This document shows positions 23,146-37,200 of a DNA stretch of 64,000 bases, piece by piece. The translations under genes were made by a program, and so were the position numbers. The stretch's first letter is position 1. Every line of letters begins with the position of its first letter. This DNA is from Setoptus koraiensis (taxonomy: Eukaryota; Arthropoda), in the NCBI GenBank assembly GCA_048013815.1, contig CM106585.1:9176001-9240000 (forward strand), read 5' to 3'. Under the pieces are notes generated by a model. The model had not been told where the DNA came from, made no database searches, and saw nothing but the letters and a program-made list of their open reading frames with translations.

Positions 23146-25884
23146 CTATACCAAGGGCAACAGAAGAAAATTGTTAGCTGGGGGCCACTAGGTAAACAAG
23201 TGGCCAAGACAATTTGTTGCAAAAGAGTTGTTTGTTGGGGGCCTCACTGTGGGGCCCATTCCTCTGGCTTGTCGTTTGGTCGTTTGTTGGTCACCAAACT
23301 CAACTCAACTCAACCAGCCAGCCAGCCAGCCAACAAACAAACAAACAAACAAACAAACAAACAAACAAACAAATGATCTTAACATATAACAGATATAAAT
23401 TCTGATTATACTCACTCGTTAGACTTTCGCCTATAATTAGTTTTGCCTTTTCCAAGGCACCTGAATATTGTGCATGTCACGTGTGTATGTATCGTAACAA
23501 ATGATGCAACCATGTAACCAGTGCGAGAGCAATGGGAGAATGGGAGAAAAAGAAGGGAGAGTGAGTGGTTAATTGCTTTGTCTGGCTAGCTGGCTCATGA
23601 GGCCGCTGGCTCACAATTTATGAAAACAGTTGAATGCTTTTCTAGCCCAAGACGAATTGGTTGGCGCCCCTCTCTAATCGCATTACAACTGACACACTTA
23701 TCCGGGCCTCACTGTGCGAACTGTGCGGCTATAGTTAGCCATTAAGCGAACGGCCTCATAAACTATCGAGATAGATGTGGAGTTTATGAGTCGCCCCCAT
23801 TCGCCCCCATTCCATCCAGTGGCGCGCTCTCTTTTCTTTTCAAGACACTTTTAATTATTTATTGCTGGTGTCAACATGTTTGTGTGTCGCTCGACTCACT
23901 GACCATTAACAAACAGGCAGGTGATGAGGTCATCAATAGTCATGATGCTTGTGTCCGTTCCATTAGAGATGTTGTACAACAAATTAGATGACACATACAC
24001 TCTTATTTTGTACGCCAGTTTGCAGTTCTCAGTTCTCAGTTATCGGCTGGCAAAACAAGTTTAGTTCCGTCATGTAACGGCATCCGTCTGGCCCGGCCTC
24101 TTCCGTCGCTCACTAGGGGTGCCGGTGATGTGACAAAGTCGCTATTCAAACAGCCCTTAATAACCGAATAAAACCCGACAGATAACCCGCAAGCGCAATC
24201 GGCTCAATCGCTCGGCTTGTACACACATCCGCGCGCATATGGTGCCAGCCTCCAAAACATCAATTGTATCGTATAGCGACGAGTCAGACGGGTGATCGAG
24301 GTGCTCGCTACGTGGACCCGGCTCGAGCAACGGCGCTCGTTTAGCTGTCGCGAGTCAGTTATCTCTCTGTACAACTCTTGATCTCTCTGTATAACTCTGG
24401 ATCTCTCTGTATAACTCTGGATCTCTTTGGATAGCTAAATGCCTAATATCTGGCTGGCCTAATCTAGAGGCCCGCACGCGGCGCAAACACAAGCCCAAAT
24501 ATTATCAATTTAGCCCGTTTTGCCCGTTTAGCCAGCGTCGTCGTTACACATTTTGCCAATTATCCATGGGCAACAAATTGGCAAGCCAGTGTCTACTGTC
24601 AGCTGTTGTGTCGCACTAGTGCCACAACAGCTAGTGCCACAACAGCTAGTGCCACTGACACCAGTGGGCACAACACACAAATTTTGACACTAACCGGAAT
24701 ATTGGCTGGCTCGGCAAAACTTAAATTGGGTGCAGTTATTATCACTGCATTATCATTGCAGCGGCGATCAATTACGCGCAACTCACTCCATTTCAACACT
24801 GATTTTGACAGCGATAATTGTCATTAGCATCGTGTTTTGTGTTGGCCAATGTTTGTCGCTCTTCCTGTTTCTCTGGCACAACAAACTCGCACAAATGCAG
24901 TTACAAATACAGTCACCAGTTGTTCGTGTGACCAACAGTGACAGCCGGACATTAACCGCTAATAGTAAAAATGATATCAAACGTGAGCAGCAGTTCCAGT
25001 GACGTCCGCCAGACTACATATCATTCTCATTTGCATTGCGCATTTTTCATTTGAAGCGGCAGCCAGCCAAAAATCGGTTGATCGCGTAACCGAAATTGAA
25101 ATTGTTGCCTAACTAAGTTGCACAAAAACAAGATATATCGATAACAGCGTCACAGGATGAACGAGCCTCACTGACCATCACACATAATGATGCCGGCGAT
25201 TTGGCTGTCGGCGCTGATGGATTAAATGCACGCAACATCCGGAAGTCGATTGGGCCAAATGAATCAATGATACGGGCGCGCGCCATTTAATGATTCGCTC
25301 GTGATTCACTTAGTATCGTTGCTCTATTTTGTTGTGTCGCTCTATTTTGCATACTGGCCGGCCGAGCAGCCAAGCGAGCGACCAAAGTGCACCCAAACGC
25401 CCATTTCGACGACACGTTCGCCCCGGCCACCAATGGGCATGATCTAGATGATATCTGTTGTCGGCTGGCTGTCATACCCAACAGCGTGGGCGCCAGAAAT
25501 CATACCCAGCAACACGGGCGCCGCTCGCTTACATCGCGGGTCATCGTGGATTGCGTGGGAGCGGCCAAGAAAACGACACAACGTTTGTGCCTGTGCGATA
25601 TAATCTGTTTTGGCCAAACGAAAAGTTATTTACACCAAACAAACGTCGTTATTCACCTGTGCGTCTGGCAGCAGCGCATCGATGGGGCGACTTTATCATT
25701 ATAGGTGATACAATGAGCACAATCAGTGGCGATCTTGTGAGCGATTTGTGGCCAAGACCCGCGGGCCCGCAAAACGATAAAACATACATTGCATTTATTA
25801 CTGAACTTGGCCCGATCAGATGCGGCCGGCAACGCACAAATCAAGATCATTATTTACCGGTGGCAAATAGGGCGTTTTTAGTTT

Positions 25885-25943
25885 CGGCCAGGGGCCCCTT
25901 TGAGCCGCTGACTGGCTCAATGGCTCAAAGGGGCCCCTGGCCG
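25885..25943. repeat. Perfect 22-bp hairpin
   Basis: The arms are 25885-25906 and 25922-25943, exact reverse complements of each other around a 15-nt loop. The arm contains the GGGGCCCC palindrome found throughout the region. It lies in intron 2, about 440 nt past the exon 2 donor. Confidence 0.95.
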
Positions 25944-26061
25944 TACACACCTAGACGTACACACACATACATTACATTATTTTGCCTAATTGTGTTATGC
26001 TTCAACGAGCACCACCTATTGCAGTCGGCCAACAACAGTGCAAAAATGCCAGCCCTGAACC

Positions 26062-26200
26062 AATAACCAATCACCGGAATTAGAAAAGTGCGCCAGCCGA
26101 ACCCGGAACTGCCTCATCTGCGCCATGATGATCGCCGTGAGAACACGCAGGCGCCAGTCGATAATTGGCATGGCTTTTCTAATTCCGGTGATTGGTTATT
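26062..26200. repeat. Perfect 27-bp inverted repeat with 85-nt spacer
   Basis: The arms are 26062-26088 (starting AATAACCAATCACC) and 26174-26200, exact reverse complements. The repeat ends about 180 nt from the exon 2 donor, within intron 2. It could be a MITE-like remnant, a foldback or an intronic RNA stem. No target-site duplication is obvious. Confidence 0.95.
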
Positions 26201-26379
26201 TTCAGAACAATAGAGCTGTGCTGACGAGATGAAACTTTTTCGCTCTTTTCGTTTTTTTTGTTTTGTTTTGTTTTGTTTTTCTAACAAAATCACTCAACCG
26301 GCCAACCGAAATAAATCGAAGCGCTCGAAAACGGATCAACAAGTCCAATTGTTTTGCTGCAATCGCTCGATCTACTCAC

Positions 26380-26526
26380 CTTTGCGTGCGTCTATAGTGA
26401 CTATGGGCGCCAGAGAGTCGTCCTTGTACCAAAGTATCAGCGCCACAGAATCGTCCAGGCTGGGCGGATTAATATCACAGGGCAAGGCCACTTTTTCGTT
26501 TATCACAGCCGAGTATAGCATTGAGG
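26380..26526 (-). CDS. side-like: Sidestep-like receptor, exon 2: first half of Ig domain 1
   Basis: Phase 1 at both ends (ATCACAG|CCTCA, AAAG|GTGAGT). It encodes MLYSAVINEKVALPCDINPP, then DDSVALILWYKDDSLAPIVT and DARK. L-P-C-D-(I/L)-x-P-P, D-D-S-V and L-W-Y-K-(D/E) are hallmarks of the first Ig domain of sidestep proteins. The acceptor completes an Ala codon with the single G left over from exon 1. Confidence 0.93.
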
Positions 26527-28898
26527 CTGTGATATTTATGCGTGAGATGTGCGCATATGAGAGGATATGAGGAGAAAATCATGGATGAGAGCGAAGCATG
26601 GAAAATGTGTGTCAGTAATGATGTGATGGATTAAATATCGAATGACAGGGCGAAATGACAGGCATCTGGGCCGAAAAAGTGATTTTTCGTTATGATTGCC
26701 AGAATTCATTAGTTTATGTAATTTAGAATTGATGTAATTCTCTAGAATTTTTTTTTTGTTGCCGAAATGCGTGACAGCTCGTGCTCCAGTGGCTCGTTGC
26801 GAGGGAATTCATTCGGCTGGTTTCTGTTATCAGCGAAATGGCCACAATGGTGGCCACACTTTTTTTCACAATATTGTTGAAAAATAAAATAAACACTGCA
26901 AGCGAGAAAAAATGATTATTTTCGTTCGGACATGGCCCGGATGTAGCCACTAGATGCTACTAGTATCATGCTTGCATGATATTAGTAGTATCATGCTTGC
27001 ATGATACTAGTAGTATCATAGTGTGCAGGTTCGGCCGCCAGGGGTCGTTGGCTTGGGGCCCCAGGCGGATAAGTGCTTGCTAGGAACGAGGGCCCCGCGT
27101 AACGATGTACGTTTGCACAGAGGCGCCAAACAAGCGCAATTTGGGGCGCACAAAATGGGCACTTGGCAAACCAGTTATCGCAAGTGAAGTGCGACAAGAA
27201 TTATCATGACAATTGTTGGCAAGGCGACGCGTTTGGGTTTGCGCTTGCGTTTTTGTCGAGTCGAGACAAACATGAACGTTATTGTGCGAGCTCAAGCGAG
27301 AAACTTGGCCGCTCAAGCTCAAGCTCGAGCTCGAGCAAGTGGTTGCCTATTATGCATATATCGTAATATCATGCTTATGTTGTGTCGTTATGTAATGTGC
27401 GTGTTTGTCGTTGAATAATTTCCACTCAGTTGGCCGCTGGCTGGACGACGCGTCGTCAATTGAATCGTCAAGTGGCAACAGATCCCTCTGTGCTGCAGGA
27501 CATGGGCCGAGCAAGCAAATTTCGGGCAAATTTTGGACGAATTTCGGGCAACTGTGCGCGTCTGGAATTCGTCGGATCGCAGGATCGCCCCTCGTCTCGT
27601 CTGAGTCAGACGGTGTGACAAACCGGCCACAAGCGGCCAGCTCTTGGCTAGGCTCGAATGCTTCGGCACTTCAATGCAATTTTCGTCAGTCGACGACAAC
27701 ATCTCTCGTTGTCGCCATGTTGACACACTGACACACACTATTAGATAGAGGGCGCTTCTAGGGGGCCCGACACACGACGACAAGACGACGCTGTTACATA
27801 ACTGTTCAACATTACTCTTATTGGCACACTCGTGTGTGTGTGTATGGTCAATATGACAATTTTATTGCCGGCCGTGGCGCGCCGGCATCGGGTAAATAGC
27901 GTAGCGGCGAAAACAGTAAACACTGTAAGCGGCCCCCACAGGCACAAAAACTGACCAAACGCGCCTCGTTTATTGTTTTTTGTATGTTTGTTTGTACTGT
28001 CGTGCGCTTGCGGGCACCACGTGGGCGCGGGCCTAGCGGAAGGGGCCCTCTCGACAAGAAGGGGCCCCCTGCATTGAGTTGGCAACATTGCGTAGCTTGT
28101 GTATTGAGGGCGATAGTTTTGGGCCAGCGTTGATATACAGTGTCCCAAAAAATTCCCAAAAATCCTCTCTCGCTTGTGTCTCAATTGTCTGTGCACCTAT
28201 TCAACAAAAATTGTGCCCGAAATACACGCAACCAAGTCTGGTTATGCCATTGATGCAATTTAACGAATCGGGCGAGTCGGGCATCGATGGACAGCTCAAA
28301 AATGAGTAGCAAGGCCAATTAACTGTTTGCTGCCCGTCGAGCCCTATTTGCAATGTTGTCGCGTGATTGGGCTGATGTGTCCGCGCTCGACTTCATATTT
28401 CATCGTTGTTATGATAGAGGGCGACAACGTAATTAATAAATGACGATCATCAATTGATCGTAGATTAATAATCTATGACGGCACGGCAACATATACACAC
28501 ATTATCTATCTATCTCAGTTGGGATAGATGATGAGACGGTCACATTGAGTGCCTGAATGATTGAGGCCCATTCAATGGTGCACAGCGACATGAAACTTTG
28601 ATGATCAAAGTGCATCATTGAATGGACAAACACTGTCTGGCTGGTTTATTTGTGGGGCCCGCGCACCGGCTGAGATTGTGACACAACTTGTCTGTTCATT
28701 AGTGTTTCATTCAGTTGATTTGTTGCCCTGCCTCCTTTTTGCCCAACTACCCTCCCTGCCACTCCCATTGGCCGCAGTAATTTCAACTGGCGTCTGACAG
28801 CCATTATCCACAGGGAGACACAACATGCCGCCCTCCCACTGTCTCCAAAGTTTGCAGTCCAAAGAGAACATAATCGATCACTCTCCCGATCCGCTCTT

Positions 28899-28945
28899 GG
28901 CCCTGAATAGAGGGCGTGCACGGGGGGCGCCCTCTATTCAGGGCC
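28899..28945. repeat. Perfect 18-bp hairpin
   Basis: The arms are 28899-28916 (GGCCCTGAATAGAGGGCG) and 28928-28945, with an 11-nt G-rich loop. It is in intron 1. Confidence 0.95.
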
Positions 28946-29396
28946 GAGAGGGAGTGTCGTGTGACCGTGAGCCGGCAGAGGGCTCGACAAACTGACAGCG
29001 GTCTAAATAGGTATATATAGAGAGAGAGAGAGAGAGGTCTGGAGGAAATGTGCAAAGTCTAGTTTAGTTTAGCTCTAATCTACAATGACCAGACACTGGA
29101 GTATATAAGTGCAACTATGACTAGTGCTCGCTGAATGGATCCATCATCTGAGAAAGCTGCATCTGTAAATCAGTGCAAAAATAGTTGCACGAGCAACGCA
29201 TCTAGTTACAATTATTAGGGGGCCGCTCGTAGTTGTTGCTGGCCCAACAACAGCAACAACAACGAGCCAAGGAGCCCCCAAAAGAGAGTGGCAAGCGATT
29301 TAGAGATGAGCCTATTATTATTTGCGAGTAGCTGCAACTTGTTATTTACTGTTTGTCGTTGTTGCCATTGCAGCGCCTATTTAGCGGTGGCTGCAG

Positions 29397-29495
29397 TTGT
29401 TGTTGTTGTTGCTGTTGTTGCTGTTGTTGCTGTTGTTGCTGTTGTTGTTGCTGTTGTTGCTGTTGCTGTTGTTGTTGCTGTTGGTGCTGCTGTTG
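29397..29495. repeat. TTG/CTG triplet microsatellite
   Basis: An interrupted TGTTGTTGC-type triplet tract. On the minus strand it would read as a polyglutamine run, but no exon borders surround it, so it is taken as an intronic microsatellite. Confidence 0.9.
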
Positions 29496-32189
29496 TTGGG
29501 GCCCCAGACTATGAGCGCGCATCCAGCGATACGTAACAAGCGGCTGAACTTTACTCAATCTTGTCTCACAACTTGTGAGTCAGCCCTTGTGAGGCCCCTC
29601 ACCCCCTTGGCCCCTTTTGTGCAGCCTGGCCAGTGCATAACCCGAAATGATTATAACATTCGGCCTGTTTTCTAGCGCCACCAGCGGCCTGTGCAAGAAA
29701 GACTCGCTTATGTGCTGCAACATATCGGAACGAGGAGCAGAGGGCGCTGTGAGGCGCACCAACGGCAAGACGACCGGCTAAGCGATTGCCGCCAAGTGCA
29801 TCACTCAGGCGGCTACCGTTGCCGGGTTCGAGTAGCTCGAGGCACTCTTATAATACATAATACTACACATATTACGCAATACCTAATGCTTGTGGCGCCA
29901 TCCAAGTGATGCGAGCAGCGACAGTGAGTAGAGAGATACCGGCCCGTGGCGCGCGGATATGTGCCGCACACTGCAAACACTCGCAGTGGCACTCAAATGC
30001 AAAGCCGATATAAGGCGATATAAGATTGGTAAGATGCGAGATGTAAGATGCGCGATGTGAGACACATAACACTTATAATAGGTTGCTGCTGTCTAGAAAT
30101 AACACACAAGAATTAGAGCAGCCAAATGGGGCCCCTCTTTGTGTGCGGTAACGATGGTTGCGCGTTACGCAAGCACGAGATACAATGAACACAACGGCGC
30201 ACGAAATGAAATTGCCAAATCTATCTCTGACCAATCTCTGGCTATCTCTGGCGCTTGTTAGAGATGATGTAGATTCCTGTCGGCGTCCGGCACACAATTC
30301 AAAGATAACAACGAGCGCCCCTGCTGGCAGTGTCGGCCAAGAGAAAAAGTTGCTGGCTCGCTGGCTCGCCGTTGCCGCTATTGCCGCCGTTGCCGCTATT
30401 GCCGCCGTTGCCGCTATTGCCGGCGTTGCCGCTGATGCGATCAAACATGATAAGGGGCCCCAACTCACACAACACAAGTCGAGAGTCGCCAGTGGCGTAT
30501 TGCGCCTAATAAGCGTCGCGTAAAAAGCACCCGCTGGCCGCTCACATTCATGCTGTTCGCTAACAATAACAACAGCGACAACAACAGCAACACCCACCAC
30601 CACCACGACGACGACGACAACACCAAATCTGTTTAGCCGTTTAGATTAATTACATAAGCTGCTCACATCTGGCGTCCGATGTGAACAGCGGCCACACAAT
30701 CGATTGGGGCCCCGCACAATGGCACAATGGCCACGCAACACAGCTAACGGTCTCACTCACAATCGCCCCATGACTGACACCGTATGAGGCGATTAGTTTT
30801 TGGACAAACACAAGCGTGCGGTAAAGTAAATATCGCACCTTGTTTAGGTGCAGCAAGTGCGCGCCGTCGACAAACAAAACAAACGACGGCCGGACGACAA
30901 GTGCTATTTGTCAACTGCGCCAACGCCAGCGCCCCTATGAACCGAATTAAACCAAACCAAACCAAACCAAACCGGCGCCCAAACCAGAATGGCCCCCTTG
31001 TCCTGTCCAGCTTAGGCCCAAAATGGGCCCAAGTTGGGCCCAAGTTGGGCAGGACAAGGGCGGCCTAACGCACCCATTAGCGCCCAGATTGCCAGGTCTC
31101 TGTCCACTTGTTTGCTCGCTTTTTGCTCTGTTTGGCCTGTTCGGCCTGTTTGGTTGGGGCCCGAATTGAGCCATCATTGAGACCACTTATGCCGTGCCAG
31201 TTATACCGTGTAAGTTACGCAATACACCTGAGTTTGCAAGCGGATTAACATTGATGCTAGCTGATTGATGTCTGTTTATTTGCTTGCTTGCCTCAGTTTT
31301 GTGCCGCGCTGACAAGTGCGAGAGACAACAACTGACCAACCAGTGGCCAGCTTAGCGATTAGCGCAATCAATTGGCGTCGACGGTGACGCTAATTGGTTA
31401 ATCAGGTTAATTAATGAATTACTGGGGGCAGCTGCCCAATACCCACAGATAGTGAATAGCTAGTGGCTAGGTACCGAATTAACCAAGTTGTTTGCCGACT
31501 GACCGAACAGCGCCACCAGCCAACGGGTATCATTTCGTGTCGAGTGTCGAGTGTCGTGTACAGGGGGCACTCGCGAGCCGTGTTACAACTGGCCAACCAT
31601 TTAGTTGGCCCAACAAACTGGAGATAAATTATAATTGGCTTCGCCCATTCACATACGATACAAGTGGATAAAGCGTTGAAACTGACCGGCTGTTGATCCG
31701 AGCTTCATGTACATACAAGCTGTATGATACAATGCGTTCACAGGGGCGCTTTCGTGTGCTGGCCTCGACACAATGAAGCAACTGGCGCCGATCGCAACAA
31801 GCTGAATGATGTCGCCCAAAAAGCCTCTTCAAATCCAATCTTAATCAATCTGAACCGAATATAAATGAAATCGCAAATGCCCAAATTCAATCACGGTTTG
31901 GGCCCCAAACTTTGGGGCACACAAACTCGAGACGCGAGTCGCAATAGGTGGCTGCTAAACAAATCTTGTGCCACAAAGCACAAACAAAAAGCGTTTTCAA
32001 TGTCGCCAATTATGATGCTAAACACCGTTTCACATTGTGCTGTCGCTGAAACACAATCTTGGTCGACACAGCCGAGTGAGTTAAATCGATTGAGCGCCCC
32101 TCTCCAGACGGTTGAGCTGAGCCGTCAACAATTCGAGACAAAACAGAATGATGAATAATTGCTCAAAACTGCCGCTCGACTGGGCCCCA

Positions 32190-32272
32190 TCTGGCGACCA
32201 ATCAATCTGGCAACGAATCAATCTGGCAACGAATCAATCTGGCGACCAATCAATCCGGCGACGCATCAATGT
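32190..32272. repeat. 15-bp tandem repeat, about five copies
   Basis: Units of AATCAATCTGGCAACG type, with small differences between copies. It is in intron 1. Confidence 0.9.
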
Positions 32273-34127
32273 AATGCGGCGAAATTGAGCAGACCGGAAA
32301 TAGGAAAATATGGCAAGCGTGCGCGGGAAAGTGCGTTACGCTCATTAGTGCGTGTATGTGAGTGCGTGTGTCGCCCGCCAAACAATCTCGATTTCTCTGG
32401 CCAGTCAACAGCGTGCCAACGCGAAGCCCATTCAAGAGCACGTGCAAATCACGTGAAAAGAACCTGTCAGAGAAACTGGCTTGACACACGGCCGAACAAA
32501 GCGGCCTCAATTTACAGCGAGCTGTTCGACAAACTGGCCACTGGCCAGCAATCGCACCAATTGCAACTCGGGCACTCGCGCGACTTTATACCGAATGGGC
32601 CAATTGAGGGGCCCCGGCCAGTCGGTATAAAGTCGGCCAGTCGGTATAAAGTGGGCCAGTTGGGCTGCAATCGCTGGCAGCAGCAACAACAAAGCCAATA
32701 AGCGGCCCGTGGCCAAGTGAAGCGCAATGCTTTTCATTAGGCCGCGGCCAGAATCACAACGGGCGCCGAGTGACGTTCTGTCTATAGCAGATGTGCGGGG
32801 CACGTGCAAATTACTCATTGTTACTGTGCCTGTCCAGCTCGTGCAAATCTACTCCCGTTTGCCGTAACTGTAAAATTTGCCTTCCCAATGCCGTTCGCCG
32901 ATCCGCCGATCCGACTGCCATGCCCATTCGTGGGCGCTGCGAATTCTCAGAAATTCCATGCCGACGTCCATTTCACGTGCCAGCGTATAAAACAGTATGT
33001 CGTGGCTCGTATTTGTGTGCATGTTTGCTGCAAAATTGCCAACTTTGGCCACCCTTTTCGCCGGCAACAAATCTCTGGCACGGGCTGGCATTGCTGCCAT
33101 TTTGGCGCCTCCATTCTGGCGATCATCACAGTCGGATGTGACTCTTTTGGGGCCTGCCCGAGCCCCAAAAAGAGACGAAACGAAACGAAACCCAACTCAG
33201 CTCAACGAAACCCAACTCAACGCGACACCGAACTCAACGACACTCAACTTGAACGAGCTACGTGACCACTAGATTGGCTAATATTATCGCCAGTGGCCGC
33301 TGACGGCTCGCTGTGCGCAACACAACACAGTGTGACGCAACTGTGACTTGAATCATCGACAAAACAACACCAAACAGCCGCTCGACGGCCGCCCAATCGA
33401 GGGGGCCCGACAGCCACCGGCACACCGAACGCCAGTCTCGCTGTGCTGGCCGTTGTTTTGCCAGAGTGCGCTCGCCAGAATCTGTTGCCAGAACCTGTTT
33501 TGGCGAAGAATTGGCCAGCCGATTGGCGAAGAATTGGCCAGCCGATTGGCGCCCTCGGCACTGGCGACAATCGCTGGCCGAAACAGGCGAACGGCGGCCG
33601 AATGGCGGCCGAACGGCGAGCTCGCCGCGACGGATCGCTGTCGATCTCGTCGGATGGGGCCGCGGCCGGCCGTTGCGCGCCGCCGGTGTCGCCTCACCTT
33701 TTGCGCCGCTCGACGATCGGCTCGACGATCGGCCCGATGATCGGCTCGACGATCGGCTCGAACTGTCGGCCCGACGATTCGAGCCGCTCGAATCGAGCGG
33801 CCCCATTCGTCCGTTCGATGCGATTTCGTTTCAGGCCCGTTCGCTCGATTTCGTGCGAGCCGAGTCTGCTCGAATCACTAATGATTAATGCCGCCAGTCA
33901 GCGCGCCAGTAATCACCTAATTTTGCTAATTTCCGTCCTGCTCGCACACTTGCCGGCTACGATGGCGGCTTTTGCACATATGCAGCACATATGTCGCATT
34001 GTCAGAGATGTGCAGAGGTGTCACAAAAGAGGCGGCCATCGTTGGCGGCGCGAATCGGGTAGCCGCGCCAGCACTGGTCACTGCTGCCGATGATACCAGG
34101 CTCCCATATCACCTAGTGGACGGCTCC

Positions 34128-34201
34128 AGAGTCGCTTGCTGCGGCGGCCCCAGAGTCGGCTGCTGCGGCGGCCCCAGAGTCGGCTGCTGCGGCGGCCCCA
34201 G
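34128..34201. repeat. 24-bp tandem repeat, about three copies
   Basis: Units contain CGGCGGCCCCAGAGTCGGCT and are almost identical in sequence. It is in intron 1. Confidence 0.9.
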
Positions 34202-37200
34202 AAGAATCAGTCGCGAGAGGGAGCCCGGGGGACATTGTTTGTGTTGGGTGCTGGCTCGCATGACAGACTCGTCGACAGACTGGTGGTCGCCGGGGCCCAG
34301 CGAACGCTCTTGGCACAACGGAATGAATCGCGAATCGCGACCATCATTTGCACACATTTCGCCAGGCTGGCCCCTTTTGATTTGGGCGCCCGTCGCACTT
34401 AGATTTGGGCGCCCGTCGCAGCGACACATACCTTGCAGGAATACATTTATTTGCGACCAACTGTGCCCCGTCTGACAGGCCCGCCGTCCTTGAGCGTGCC
34501 AGTGGCACGAGTCGCACGAGATATTCTTTGGGTTAGTTGTTTGGTTCGAGTTATTCTTTGGGGGCGCCGGCTTGTCGCGCCGGCAATTGCGCCCCCAAAG
34601 TGGCCGGCGCCAATCAACAGCGTGCCAGTTGCGTCACTCATCTCATGTGTGCGAGGCTTATTAGCTGATAAACTCGCCAGCTCATGGGCTGCTAAATACA
34701 CCGTTTGAGGGGCTTAAGCGACAACCCGCTCTTGCGGCCAGATATTTGCTGGCGCGCTGGGCCCCACAACAGCGACCCTGACACCAACAATGGAGCCGAC
34801 AATTGTGCGGTTACGCCAGCCAGCCAGCCAGCCAGCCAGCCATTTGGCTGCTATTTGTGCCGCTGCAGCCACAACAAAAGTGGCTGGATATATATATTAT
34901 TTGATCATCGATCATCGTCGCCGGTGCCGCTGCCGCCGACCAACTGCGCGCCAACCACCGACCGACGGCTCGCCTTGGCCTCATCCTGTCTCGTGGCGTT
35001 CGTTTGGCCTCGGCGCGGCTCACACGCGGGCTCTTGTCTCATCTCATTTCGTCTCTTGCCTCATTTCATTCAATCTCTCCACTCGGGGGCGCTCGCTGTG
35101 GGGCTCGCTGTGGCGCTCGGGCCGGCACTCGGCTGATCAAGTGTCTCGCTTGGGCCCAGCACAGTGCACAGGCAGCACAAGCGAAAGATAAGAGTATCAT
35201 TACATTGATGAGGTGCCAGTAGACACACAAAGATGATTATGATTTTCATAGTTTGCCGAGCAACCGCTCAGCCCGACAGTCTCACAGAGACTGTCTCACT
35301 GAGACTGTCTCAGGCAAGCGGCCCGCTCACAAACGTCGCCCCATCTGAACGTCGCCCCATTTGAACGTCGGCCCAAAGCGGGGCCCCATTTGAACGATTG
35401 GCTAGATAATCAATCAAAACAAGCCTCAAAATTGCTTGTTTGCTTAAGTGATTGTTGCTCATCCCCGATCTCGGCCCCGCCAGCGATTGTAGCCGGCTAC
35501 AATCGCCCAATCGCTGGCACAAATTTCTAGCCGAAGCGGGGGGTCGATCCGATAAGCAGCTAGGCATCCAAGGGTTAACTTAGACAAGGGCCAGTAACTC
35601 GTCGCCAATCGCCGGCTATAATCTGTGTGTGTGTGTGTGTGCGTCTCAAATTAAGCCGAGGGGCTCATCATTATTATTTCTAATTATTCCCTCCTTCTCT
35701 GTCTGCGACCTCGAAGCCCGCTTGCAGCGACCGGCTTCGAGGATTGGGGGCCCATCGTTTGTGCGCATTTACGTCTTGTTCTTGGCCGGCTGCCGGCTCG
35801 CTGTTGTCGGCCCATTGACAGGCCCTGTGTGCAGTTGCATTTGTTTTTTGCTCGTGTGTGTACTGTTGCAAACAGTGGCAACTTGCAATTCGCAGCTCGC
35901 ACCGACAACAATTGGGGCCCGACAGTGCAAAATGCCGCTTCAAAGGCACAGTTCATTTGGAGTTGGCAGTGCAATTAGGCCCGGCAAGTCGATCGCGCGG
36001 CTCCAACGAGACAGCGTGCCCATCAGCGCTTTTTGGCCGGCTTGTTGGGGCTGTTTGGGGCCGCCTATGGGGCGCACTAAAGCTTGCCGCACACATGCTT
36101 TTTAGGTTGCCAATGGCTGCCAATAGTTTGCTTGAACAATTAGAATTAGGCGCCACTCTCTTATTAAGAATTCTCCAGTCTGGCCCCAGTTGGCCCCCAG
36201 TATGCCGACCAGTATGCGAGCAAGACACACTCAGCTCGCTTGACACACAAACACAAGCACTCTGGCTTTGTAATGCGAAGTGGCCGTAATGACCCATTAT
36301 GAGCTAGTAACACACAGAGCGTAGTAATTTAAGAGCTTGCCAGCCGACACGTCGCACGCCGACACTGAGAACAGCCTCTCTGGCTGTTCTCACGACGACG
36401 GCCCCACTGAAATGAGCCTCAAATTGGCGGTTGGTGCGTCGTTGCTGGGGCCGGCTAAACCATTGAGACAAGTCGATCGAGCCAGCCAAATGAGAGACAA
36501 AGCGACGCAAACAGCCAGCCAAAAAACAACAGTGTATCCGCATAATGAGCCACTGGCACTTGTCGCGTTTCGATCGCTCACTGGCGACATGATTATTGTT
36601 GTATGCACGTTGCAGCCAGTGGGGCCCCGCTCCTATGCTCTTATGCTCTTATGCTAGCTGCGCATAAGCAGCGACAGATCGCGCTTCGAACGGGGGCCAG
36701 AATCACTTGAGTGATAGTTGCTGTTGCTGTTGCTAGTGTTTAATGTGTGTAAAAGTTGCCATCTATTGCCGGCGTTGTTGTCGTTGTTGTTGTTGTTGTT
36801 GGTGTCGTTGTTGGTGTCGTTGTTGTCGTAGTTGTCGTTGCTGTCGTTGTTGTCGTTGTTGTCGCTCGAACACAATGACGATGAAAAACGCTTGGGCAAT
36901 TAATCAAAAGTGCTACACTGTTCAGTGGTGCATATTCTTTTTGATTTGAATTAATGAACGAACTGGCGCCATAATAATAATAATAATCATCATCATCATC
37001 AACATGCCGGCTGGGGTGGTTGTCGCCGTGGCCAGTGCGCGACAACGCAATTGGGGCCCCAAACAACCCAGATAACACCAACACCAGCAGCAGCAGCAGT
37101 TACACACACCGTTGTTGTTGCGTTGTGCCGGATAATTGTTATCAGCGAGCTACTGACGCTGCAAGTTGTGCAACTAACACTGGTCTGGCGACACAACTCA

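Larger units (their letters stand above)
23146..26379 (-). other. Intron 2 of the sidestep-like gene
   Basis: About 3.2 kb with no exon seen. It contains AAAC and CAGC runs (23312-23371), a 20-bp repeat (24361-24433), a short hairpin with CACAACAGCT arms (24602-24633) and two striking perfect inverted repeats close to exon 2 (25885-25943 and 26062-26200), described separately. Confidence 0.7.

Noticed and set aside
29346..29558. Minus-strand polyglutamine open frame
   Set aside because: It is a triplet microsatellite in an intron, with no flanking coding signal.
33258..34475. Several overlapping open frames over 130 residues on both strands
   Set aside because: GC-rich sequence with tandem GATCGGCTCGA-type repeats leaves many frames open; no domain, start context or splice sites support any of them.
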